From: Lentimicrobium sp.
Lineage (GTDB): Bacteria; Bacteroidota; Bacteroidia; Flavobacteriales; Flavobacteriaceae
Reading direction: 5' to 3'
NCBI GenBank assembly: GCA_022758945.1
Contig: JAEMQE010000070.1
Coordinates: 1 to 26,146 of the forward strand
Length of the DNA: 26,146 bases
Part shown: positions 15,250 to 21,961 of the stretch, piece by piece
Layout: each line of letters opens with the position of its first letter
Numbering within the stretch: position 1 is the stretch's first letter
The notes under the pieces: generated by a model
What the model was told of the DNA's origin: nothing
What the model saw: only the letters and a program-made list of their open reading frames with translations
Databases searched by the model: none
Program-made: the position numbers and the translations under genes

Positions 15250-15297
15250 AAAGTATCCTTTCGTTTATTTAATAATCCAGAAATAAATATTTGTATT

Positions 15298-15783
15298 ATG
15301 AGAAACTATGACAATGCTTGCGCTAAATATTACAATAAATTAAGACTAAAGTGCCTTCCCTTGACTACTTGGGAATTTCGGAATTACTCTTTTTCGGATG
15401 CAATTTTATTTAAAAGAATACAATCTAATTGGAATACAAAACAAGATTATCTAAAAAAAGCTCAAAAAGAAAACAAAGAACTTATTGTTACAGATAAAAA
15501 TTTTAGAATTGTATTTGCAACAAATACTATTTCTAAAATAAGCGGTTATCAACACAAGGAAATGCTAGGTAAATCTCCAAGTATGTTTCAAGGAGAAGCT
15601 ACGTCTAAAGATACCCGACAAAAAATAAAAACAGCATTAACCGAGTTAAAACCATTCAAAGAGGTTATTTTAAACTACAGAAAAAACGGCGATTCCTATT
15701 GGTGCGAAATTGAGGCTTATCCAATGTTTGATAAAAATGGCACATTCTTAAACTATATTGCTTTAGAAAAAATCGCATCCTAA
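15298..15783 (+). CDS. PAS-domain protein in the feo operon
   Basis: A 161-residue soluble protein with one PAS domain from about 60 to 158 and an N-terminal helical stretch. The core reads ELIVTDKNFRIVFATNTIS, SGYQHKEMLGKSPSMFQGE and YRKNGDSYWCEIEAYPMFD. This is the layout of LOV-like PAS_9 domains, yet the flavin-binding Cys of the G-x-N-C-R-F-L-Q motif is Pro here (GKSPSMFQ, residues 91-98), so blue-light photochemistry is not expected. No output domain follows. It lies between feoB and the FeoB-associated small protein on the same strand, so a sensory role in iron uptake is plausible but unproven. N-terminal Cys8 and Cys19 are present, but no classic metal motif is formed. Confidence 0.88.
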   Translation: MRNYDNACAKYYNKLRLKCLPLTTWEFRNYSFSDAILFKRIQSNWNTKQDYLKKAQKENKELIVTDKNFRIVFATNTISKISGYQHKEMLGKSPSMFQGEATSKDTRQKIKTALTELKPFKEVILNYRKNGDSYWCEIEAYPMFDKNGTFLNYIALEKIAS

Positions 15784-15796
15784 ACATGTTCAAATT

Positions 15797-15922
15797 ATGG
15801 ATTTTCAAGACATTTTAACCTATATAACTTTAGGTTTTGCAGTTGCTTTTTTAGTTAGAAAATTCTTTTTCAAAAAGAAAAAACCCGATAAAAATTGCGG
15901 TGATGATTGCAATTGTCAATAA
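15797..15922 (+). CDS. FeoB-associated Cys-rich membrane protein, 41 aa
   Basis: This small gene reads MDFQDILTYITLGFAVAF, a single membrane helix, then a lysine-rich stop-transfer patch (KFFFKKKKPD) and a cysteine tail with Cys34, Cys38 and Cys40. This is the pattern of the FeoB-associated Cys-rich family found beside feoB in Bacteroidota and others. It starts 13 bases after the PAS gene stop and probably belongs to the feo operon. Its last 7 bases overlap the 3' end of the convergent regulator gene. A role in ferrous transport is inferred from the family and location. Confidence 0.85.
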   Translation: MDFQDILTYITLGFAVAFLVRKFFFKKKKPDKNCGDDCNCQ

Positions 15923-16572
15923 CTCGCTTTGACAAAAAGATTGATTGCGATTTTATTCGAAATTGTTAATTCTTTAGTGTCCACTTTTATTTTTATGGAT
16001 AAATCGAAAGTTTCCTTAGAGATGATTTCAATTTTTGATCCCAAAGCGATTTCTTGTTTGTCCAAATATTTCAGGAAATCTGCTGAAGAATCTTTGACTC
16101 CTACACAAATTCCAGTTTGATTTATCGCTAAATCCGAAAGTAATTGCTTATCCGTTTTAGCCATTCTTCCTTGAGCGTCCGGGATTGGATCGCCATGTGG
16201 ATCTTCAGTTGGATTGCCAAGAAAATCATCCAATTTATTGATGAGTTGTTCGGATTTTATGTGTTCTAATTGTTCGGCAATATCGTGAACTTCATCCCAC
16301 GAAAAGTCAAGCTTTTCTACCAAAAAGACTTCCCATAAACGGTGTTTTCTCACAATCATTTTGGCAATTAAATTTCCTTTTTCGGTCAAGGAAACGCCTT
16401 GGTATTTTTTGTAATTCACTAAATCTTTTTCGGATAATTTTCGGAGCATATCAGTTACTGAAGATGCTTTGGTTTCCATCATTTCGGCAATGGCATTCGT
16501 GCTTACATCTGAATCGGAAAGATTCGTAAGATGATAAATGGTCTTGAGATAATTTTCTTCTGAAAAAGTCAT
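15916..16572 (-). CDS. DtxR/MntR-family metal-dependent repressor
   Basis: A 218-residue cytoplasmic metal-responsive repressor. The N-terminal winged helix is at about 1-70 (SEENYLKTIYHL, VSTNAIAEMMETKASSVTDML, YQGVSLTEKG). The dimerisation/metal domain carries His77, Glu100, Glu103 and His104, all shared with the family. Asn7 and Lys10 stand where Bacillus MntR has Asp8 and Glu11, so the metal preference (Fe or Mn) is uncertain. Residues 150-218 are a FeoA/SH3-like C-terminal domain, as in DtxR and IdeR. It is convergent with the feo operon and on the same strand as the Nramp gene, which it may control. Confidence 0.93.
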   Translation of the reverse strand: MTFSEENYLKTIYHLTNLSDSDVSTNAIAEMMETKASSVTDMLRKLSEKDLVNYKKYQGVSLTEKGNLIAKMIVRKHRLWEVFLVEKLDFSWDEVHDIAEQLEHIKSEQLINKLDDFLGNPTEDPHGDPIPDAQGRMAKTDKQLLSDLAINQTGICVGVKDSSADFLKYLDKQEIALGSKIEIISKETFDLSIKIKVDTKELTISNKIAINLFVKASY

Positions 16573-16576
16573 TTTT

Positions 16577-16615
16577 GATTTTTGATTGTAGATTAACGAT
16601 TTTTGATTGCAGATT
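16577..16615 (-). repeat. Two 18-base direct repeats upstream of the repressor gene
   Basis: GATTTTTGATTGtAGATT (16577-16594) and GATTTTTGATTGcAGATT (16598-16615) differ at one base and repeat every 21 bases, two helical turns. They start five bases upstream of the repressor start codon. They could be paired operator half-sites or the AT-rich filler common between Flavobacterium genes. Confidence 0.5.
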
Positions 16616-16673
16616 TAAAAAAATCTCATCATTCCAAAATCTTAATACTTGATACTTTTTACTTAATACTCTT

Positions 16674-18545
16674 TTAAATTTTTACAATAAACAACGGAAT
16701 CGAAATTTTGTGTCGCAATTTGTCAACGGTTGTCCCAAAAATTAAATCCTTGAAACCAGTGTGGCCGTGGGTTCCCATTACCAAAACATCGAATTTCCCT
16801 TTATTGATGATTTCTGGTATCACATTGTTTGGTTTGCCATATCCTAATTTAGTTTTTATTTTAAATCCATTTTTAGAAAGCATTTCCTTGTACTCTGCCA
16901 ATAATTTTGCATCAATTAAGGTTTCATGATCTTCAATATTTTTTCCGTAAACCATAGCTCCAACAGTTTCCACTACGTGAATCAAGGTGTATTTTGCTTC
17001 CATTCCGCCTAGTTCAAAAGCGTGGTTTATGGCAACTTCATCAGCCGAAGAGAAATCCACCGAAATAGCAATTCTCTTTTTATTGTAAGTTCCTCTTTTG
17101 GAAAATTGCAGTTTTAAATTGTGCGGCGAATGGTTTTGGAATTCTTGTTTAGCTTTGGTAATAAAAGGTTTAAATACAATATAAAGCAACAGAATCAAAA
17201 ATCCAATGGCCAGCGGAACAACCGTCAACCATAAGATAATTGGGTGTTCAGAAGTTTCGAGCCAACTTGCAATTTCGTCAAAAACTAATTTAACGTTGAG
17301 CGAAACAATAATCAAAGCCACTATCCAAGAAAAAATTTGAGTCGTTTTGCTAATGTGAAAACCTCGCATCTTTGTTTTATCGCTCACAAAATGTATCAGC
17401 GGAATTATGGCAAATCCCAATTGTAAACTCAAAATTACTTGGCTTAAAATCAATAGTTTTCCCGTAACACTTTCGCCAAAAAGCGTGATGACAATTACCG
17501 CAGGAATAATGGCAATTAACCTCGTAATTATTCTTCGAACCCAAGGTTGAATTCTTAAATTTAGATAACCTTCCATAACAATTTGTCCCGCTAATGTTCC
17601 TGTTATAGTTGAACTTTGACCTGCAGCAATCAAGGCAACGGCAAACAAAATTGGAGCCCATTTAGAACCTAATAATGGCTCCATAAATTTATAAGCATCC
17701 TGAATTTCGGCAACTTCATACATTCCGTTTTTGTAGAATGTGGCTGCAGCCAAAATTAAAATAGCAGCATTTACAAAGAATGCCAAGTTCAAGGCAATCG
17801 TACTATCGATTAAATTATATTTCAGGGCTTGCTTGATTCCGGCAACGCTTCGGTCGAATTTTCGGGTTTGAACGAGGGAAGAATGCAGGTATAAATTGTG
17901 GGGCATCACCGTAGCTCCAATAATCCCGATGGCGATATAAAGTGCTGCCGAATTGGGCATAGATGGAATTAGACCATAAACGACTTTCCCCATTTCGGGT
18001 TGGGCAAAAATCATTTCGATAACAAACGAAATTCCAATAATTGCTACCAATGCAATAATAAAAGCTTCCATTTTTCGAATGCCTTTATTAATGAGGAAAA
18101 GCAATAAAAAAGTATCCAAAACAGTAATTAAAACCGCATCAATCAACGGAATTCCAAACAACAAATTTATCCCGATGGCCATTCCTAAAACTTCGGCAAG
18201 GTCGCAAGCAGCGATGGCAATTTCGGCTAGAAAATAAAGGATATAATTAATAAAAGGAGAATAAGTTTCACGGGAAGCTTGGGCTAAATCCCGTTGAGTA
18301 ACAATACCTAATCTGGCGCTCAAACTTTGCAAAAGCAACGCCATTAAATTACTCATCAATAAAACCCAAAGCAAAGCATAACCAAACTGGCTTCCACCAG
18401 CAATATCAGTAGCCCAATTTCCTGGATCCATATACCCAACGCTAATCAAATAAGCGGGGCCAAAAAAAGCAAGAATTTTTCTAAAAGTTGACGTTTTATT
18501 TTGCGTGGCAACCGATTGGTTAACTTCTTCTAACGAATGATTCAT
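16674..18545 (-). CDS. mntH: Nramp divalent metal transporter with C-terminal UspA domain
   Basis: A 623-residue protein. Residues 20-460 are an Nramp (Mn2+/Fe2+, proton-coupled) transporter, with the metal-binding DPGN at 40-43 in helix 1 and MPHN at 214-217 in helix 6. Residues about 488-623 are a soluble UspA domain starting KKRIAISVDFSS and holding GTHGHTG...FGTT, the G-x2-G-x9-G ATP-binding signature, so the fusion joins a transporter to a nucleotide-binding stress domain. The UspA domain is distinct from the two free paralogues. It is the outer gene of the repressor locus, 101 bases upstream of the regulator. Family members with this fusion occur in Bacteroidota. The symbol is given for the transporter part; Fe versus Mn preference is not readable. 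Confidence 0.92.
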   Translation of the reverse strand: MNHSLEEVNQSVATQNKTSTFRKILAFFGPAYLISVGYMDPGNWATDIAGGSQFGYALLWVLLMSNLMALLLQSLSARLGIVTQRDLAQASRETYSPFINYILYFLAEIAIAACDLAEVLGMAIGINLLFGIPLIDAVLITVLDTFLLLFLINKGIRKMEAFIIALVAIIGISFVIEMIFAQPEMGKVVYGLIPSMPNSAALYIAIGIIGATVMPHNLYLHSSLVQTRKFDRSVAGIKQALKYNLIDSTIALNLAFFVNAAILILAAATFYKNGMYEVAEIQDAYKFMEPLLGSKWAPILFAVALIAAGQSSTITGTLAGQIVMEGYLNLRIQPWVRRIITRLIAIIPAVIVITLFGESVTGKLLILSQVILSLQLGFAIIPLIHFVSDKTKMRGFHISKTTQIFSWIVALIIVSLNVKLVFDEIASWLETSEHPIILWLTVVPLAIGFLILLLYIVFKPFITKAKQEFQNHSPHNLKLQFSKRGTYNKKRIAISVDFSSADEVAINHAFELGGMEAKYTLIHVVETVGAMVYGKNIEDHETLIDAKLLAEYKEMLSKNGFKIKTKLGYGKPNNVIPEIINKGKFDVLVMGTHGHTGFKDLIFGTTVDKLRHKISIPLFIVKI

Positions 18546-18562
18546 AAAAATAATATTTATGA

Positions 18563-18590
18563 CAAATGTACTAATTTTTTGTTAATCAAA
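18563..18590 (-). promoter_or_regulatory. Promoter of the Nramp gene, leftward
   Basis: On the minus strand the -7 box TACATTTG (18570-18563) has a TTTG at 18590-18587, 16 bases upstream, a little shorter than the usual spacer. The -7 box is 17 bases from the start codon. Confidence 0.6.
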
Positions 18591-18597
18591 TAAAATT

Positions 18598-18613
18598 TTT
18601 AGACGAAACTAAA
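18598..18613. promoter_or_regulatory. Candidate operator TTTAG-N6-CTAAA
   Basis: Perfect 5-bp inverted arms TTTAG and CTAAA with a 6-base spacer lie just upstream of the leftward -33 box. The layout resembles DtxR-family sites, which are palindromes with TTAG-type arms, but the arms are short. Confidence 0.3.
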
Positions 18614-18696
18614 TTTTAAAATCCCCAAACCAAACACAATTATCAAACTATAACAAAACTTTATAATTCAACCTTATATCTTGTTTTTAAACTTCG

Positions 18697-18704
18697 TAAC
18701 TTTG
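18697..18704 (+). promoter_or_regulatory. Bacteroidota -7 box of the bacilliredoxin gene
   Basis: TAACTTTG fits TANNTTTG. A TTG at 18681-18683 is only 13 bases upstream, so the -33 element is doubtful. The box lies 35 bases before the start codon at 18740. Confidence 0.6.
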
Positions 18705-18739
18705 CATCTTTAAGAATATTAATCTTTAAATAAAAAAAT

Positions 18740-19150
18740 ATGTATCCAGAAGAAATGGTAAAACCGATGCAAGAAGAATTAACCTCAGCTGGTTTTCAAG
18801 AATTACATACAGCTCAAGAGGTTGAAAACGCAATAAAAGCAACAGGAACAACACTTGTGGTTGTGAATTCTGTTTGTGGTTGTGCAGCCAGAAATGCACG
18901 TCCAGGATCAAAAATGAGTTTGGACAATGCTAAAAAACCAGATCATTTAGTGACTGTTTTTGCAGGAGTTGATAAAGAAGCTGTAGATGCTGCAAGAGGA
19001 TTTATGTTTCCTTTTCCTCCATCTTCGCCAAGTATTGCCTTGTTCAAAGATGGCGAATTAGTTCACATGCTAGAACGTCACCACATCGAAGGTCGCGCAG
19101 CTGAATTAATTGCAGATAACTTGAAAGACGCTTTCAACGAGTATTGCTAA
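18740..19150 (+). CDS. BrxA/BrxB-family bacilliredoxin
   Basis: A 136-residue cytoplasmic thioredoxin-like protein of the YphP/YqiW type, normal family length. The motif Cys46-Gly47-Cys48 sits in VNSVCGCAARNARPG, and the N-terminus MYPEEMVKPM is the family hallmark. Bacilliredoxins remove bacillithiol from mixed disulfides on proteins, and so indicate that the organism probably makes bacillithiol, as some Bacteroidota do. It has its own -7 promoter box and a strong terminator after it, so it is a single-gene unit. It is transcribed away from the Nramp gene. Confidence 0.95.
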   Translation: MYPEEMVKPMQEELTSAGFQELHTAQEVENAIKATGTTLVVVNSVCGCAARNARPGSKMSLDNAKKPDHLVTVFAGVDKEAVDAARGFMFPFPPSSPSIALFKDGELVHMLERHHIEGRAAELIADNLKDAFNEYC

Positions 19151-19174
19151 TATTTTTAGCACACATTTTATAAG

Positions 19175-19200
19175 AAGCACTATTAATTTAGTGCTTTTTG
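19175..19200 (+). terminator. Intrinsic terminator of the bacilliredoxin gene
   Basis: Perfect 8-bp arms AAGCACTA (19175-19182) and TAGTGCTT (19189-19196) with a 6-base loop, followed by a T run and a further CTTTT. It ends the bacilliredoxin transcript just before the TrhO-TrhP promoter. Confidence 0.9.
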
Positions 19201-19213
19201 CTTTTAATAAACC

Positions 19214-19244
19214 TTGTGCCTTTGCATTAAACATTCTACCTTTG
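19214..19244 (+). promoter_or_regulatory. Promoter of the TrhO-TrhP fusion gene
   Basis: TTG at 19214-19216, a 20-base spacer, then TACCTTTG at 19237-19244. Both elements and spacing fit the Bacteroidota consensus. The start codon is 34 bases further on. Confidence 0.75.
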
Positions 19245-19278
19245 CGCAACTATTTTTCTCAACTTAATTGTTTATAGC

Positions 19279-21609
19279 ATGCAACTGTACAACACTTTAA
19301 GCGCAGAAGAGCGAGCCATCATGATTGATGATGCTGGAAAACAGCGACTCACGCTGTCTTTCTATGCTTATGCGCATTTACAAAACCCAACTCAATTCAG
19401 GAATGAACTGTTTCTTGCTTGGAATCCACTCGATGTTTTAGGCCGAATTTATGTTGCCAATGAAGGAATTAACGCCCAGTTATCACTTCCGGCAGATAAT
19501 TTCTATGCTTTCAAAGATACCATCGAAAAGTATGATTTTATGAAAGGCATTCGTCTGAATATCGCCGTTGAACAGGATGATTATTCCTTTTTGAAACTCA
19601 CCATAAAAGTCCGTGACAAAATTGTTGCTGATGGATTGGAAGATGAAACTTTCGACGTAACTAATATTGGAATCCATCTCAAAGCCAAAGAATTCAATGA
19701 TTTACTCGAAGATCCAAACACGATTGTGGTTGATATGCGCAATCATTACGAAAGTGAAATAGGTCATTTTACCAATGCTATAAAACCTGATGTGGACACT
19801 TTTAGAGAATCATTGCCTATTATAGAAAACCAACTTTCAGAACACAAACAAGACAAAAACCTTTTAATGTATTGCACTGGAGGAATTCGATGCGAAAAAG
19901 CCAGCGCTTATTTCAAACACAAAGGGTTTGAAAACGTCTATCAACTCGAAGGCGGAATCATTGAATACACACGACAAGTCAAAGCCGAAGGTTTGGAAAG
20001 TAAATTCATTGGCAAAAACTTTGTTTTTGATCATCGCTTGGGCGAAAGAATTACAGATGATATTGTCTCCCAATGCCATCAATGCGGAAAACCTTGCGAT
20101 GTGCATACGAATTGTGTGAACGAAGGTTGTCATTTGCTTTTTATCCAATGCGAGGAATGCAAAACCGCGATGGAAGGCTGTTGTTCATCGGAATGTATGG
20201 AGATAATTCATCTTCCAGAAGAGGAGCAAAAGGAGATTCGTAGAGGTATTAAAAACGGAAATAAAATTTTCAAAAAAGGAAAATCTGACGTTTTAACTTT
20301 TAAAAAAACAATATCAGAAAATGAATCTTTGTTGAAAGTAAAAACGATGACAAAGGATATTAAACAAGACAAAATAATGCAAAAAATAGAATTAATGGCT
20401 CCGGCCGGAAATTTCGAGTCGCTTCAAGCAGCAATCGATAATAACGCTGATTCGATATATTTTGGAGTGGAACAATTAAATATGCGTGCAAGAGCAACAG
20501 TAAATTTCACGATGGACGATTTGGCAGCAATTGCGCGTCGTTGCGAAGCCAAAAAAATCAGAACGTATTTGACTTTAAATACTATCATTTACGACCACGA
20601 TTTATCGGTCGTAAAAACATTATTGGCCAAAGCCAAGGAAGCCAATATTACTGCAGTGATTGCTTCAGACCAAGCTGTAATTGCGATGGCAAGAGCCATT
20701 GGGATGGAAGTTCATATTTCGACCCAATTGAATATCACTAATATCGAAACCATAAAATTCTACAGTTTGTTTGCCGATACAATGGTTTTGAGTCGGGAAT
20801 TGAGTTTGCGTCAAGTGAAAAATATCACAGAGCAAATCATCAAAGAAGACATTAAAGGTCCAAGCGGGAAATTGGTTGAAATTGAAATTTTCGGTCACGG
20901 TGCTTTGTGTATGGCGGTTTCTGGAAAATGTTATTTGAGTTTACATTCGGATAATTCATCGGCAAATCGGGGTGCTTGCAAGCAAAATTGTCGCAAGAAA
21001 TACACACTTACCGATCAAGAAACCGGTTTCGAAATTGAAGTGGATAACGAATATTTACTATCTCCAAAAGATTTATGTACGCTAGATTTTCTTGACCAAG
21101 TGATTGATTCTGGTATTCAAGTTTTGAAAATAGAAGGACGTGGCCGCGCTCCAGAATATGTAGCAACCGTTGTAAAAACCTATCGCGAAGCCATTGATAG
21201 CTATTATGAAGGTACGTTTTCGAAAGAAAAAGTAGTGGATTGGATGGAAGCTTTGGGTACGGTTTACAATCGTGGTTTTTGGGCTGGATACTATTTGGGA
21301 CAAGAATTGGGCGAATGGAGCGATGTTTCGGGTTCGATGGCAACACAGAAAAAAGTGTATGTGGGAAAAGGGACTCATTATTTCCCAAAAGCTTCTATTG
21401 GACAATTTAAAATCGAGGCTTATGACATTAAAATTGGAGATAAAATATTGGTTACAGGTCCAAGTACAGGAGCTCAAGAAATGATTATCGAGGAAATGTA
21501 TGTCAATGATATTGTGGCAGACAAAGCCACCAAAGGCGACGAATGTACTTTCAAATTGCCTTTTAGAATTCGAATGTCCGACAAATTATATAAAATCGTA
21601 GAAGCCTAA
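19279..21609 (+). CDS. Fusion of TrhO-like rhodanese and TrhP-like U32 protein (tRNA U34 hydroxylation)
   Basis: A 776-residue fusion of two complete proteins. Residues 1-345 match TrhO (YceA): an N-terminal acylphosphatase-like part, a rhodanese domain with catalytic Cys199 in CTGGIRCEKA, and a Cys-rich zinc-like tail (CHQCGKPC, CEECK, CCSSEC; about 266-305). Residues about 367-776 match the U32 protein TrhP (YegQ): MAPAGNFESL, DSIYFGVEQLNMRARA, then EIFGHGALC with Cys544, Cys551, Cys567 and probably Cys600 as 4Fe-4S ligands, and KIEGRGRAPEYV. In E. coli these are separate enzymes making 5-hydroxyuridine at tRNA position 34, TrhO with O2 and TrhP with prephenate. The joint is a short lysine-rich linker (about 340-366) with Met357 and Met367 as possible internal starts. 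The ferredoxin gene overlaps the stop codon. Confidence 0.9.
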   Translation: MQLYNTLSAEERAIMIDDAGKQRLTLSFYAYAHLQNPTQFRNELFLAWNPLDVLGRIYVANEGINAQLSLPADNFYAFKDTIEKYDFMKGIRLNIAVEQDDYSFLKLTIKVRDKIVADGLEDETFDVTNIGIHLKAKEFNDLLEDPNTIVVDMRNHYESEIGHFTNAIKPDVDTFRESLPIIENQLSEHKQDKNLLMYCTGGIRCEKASAYFKHKGFENVYQLEGGIIEYTRQVKAEGLESKFIGKNFVFDHRLGERITDDIVSQCHQCGKPCDVHTNCVNEGCHLLFIQCEECKTAMEGCCSSECMEIIHLPEEEQKEIRRGIKNGNKIFKKGKSDVLTFKKTISENESLLKVKTMTKDIKQDKIMQKIELMAPAGNFESLQAAIDNNADSIYFGVEQLNMRARATVNFTMDDLAAIARRCEAKKIRTYLTLNTIIYDHDLSVVKTLLAKAKEANITAVIASDQAVIAMARAIGMEVHISTQLNITNIETIKFYSLFADTMVLSRELSLRQVKNITEQIIKEDIKGPSGKLVEIEIFGHGALCMAVSGKCYLSLHSDNSSANRGACKQNCRKKYTLTDQETGFEIEVDNEYLLSPKDLCTLDFLDQVIDSGIQVLKIEGRGRAPEYVATVVKTYREAIDSYYEGTFSKEKVVDWMEALGTVYNRGFWAGYYLGQELGEWSDVSGSMATQKKVYVGKGTHYFPKASIGQFKIEAYDIKIGDKILVTGPSTGAQEMIIEEMYVNDIVADKATKGDECTFKLPFRIRMSDKLYKIVEA

Positions 21610-21839
21610 TGGTTATTGTAACGCTGCAAAGAGCTAAATGCATAGGATGCAATTATTGCGTTGAAATGGCACCAATTCAGTTTCAAATGTCCAAAAAAGA
21701 CGGAAAATCGGTGTTAATAAAAAGTGTCAATGCTAAAGGTTTTTTTACTTTAAAATCTCCCGACCACACTATTGTTGAAAGTTGTGAATTAGCCGCGAAA
21801 GCTTGTCCAGTAAAAATAATTTCGGTAAAGGAGACCTAA
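21609..21839 (+). CDS. 4Fe-4S ferredoxin-like protein
   Basis: A 76-residue small ferredoxin. The ligands are Cys11, Cys14 and Cys17 in CIGCNYC plus Cys66 before Pro (KACPVK), enough for one 4Fe-4S cluster; Cys59 is extra. The ATG shares a base with the stop of the TrhO-TrhP gene (TAATG), indicating translational coupling. It may supply electrons for the cluster of the U32 half. This partnership is inferred from the overlap and not known from the family. Confidence 0.93.
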   Translation: MVIVTLQRAKCIGCNYCVEMAPIQFQMSKKDGKSVLIKSVNAKGFFTLKSPDHTIVESCELAAKACPVKIISVKET

Positions 21840-21901
21840 TCAATTGAATCCGCCAATTAAATAAACATGTTTTGTTAATTTTTATGTTTTTTTTATGTAT
21901 T

Positions 21902-21935
21902 TTGTTAAATTAATGATAGTGATTTGTTATGTTTG
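21902..21935 (+). promoter_or_regulatory. Promoter of the SusC/SusD operon
   Basis: TTG at 21902-21904, a 23-base spacer, and TATGTTTG at 21928-21935, which fits TANNTTTG. The -7 box covers the ATG at 21929, so the coding start must be the later ATG at 21962. Confidence 0.65.
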
Positions 21936-21961
21936 TATCACTAATTAAAAAAATAACCAAA

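Noticed and set aside
16616..16673. Near-repeats of taatactt and gatacttt between the repressor and the Nramp gene
   Set aside because: Short AT-rich words without a palindrome or a regular period; likely filler.
21082..21477. Long minus-strand open frames opposite the U32 half of the fusion gene
   Set aside because: They are opposite a strongly supported coding frame, lack any family pattern, and are mirror frames of its codon bias.
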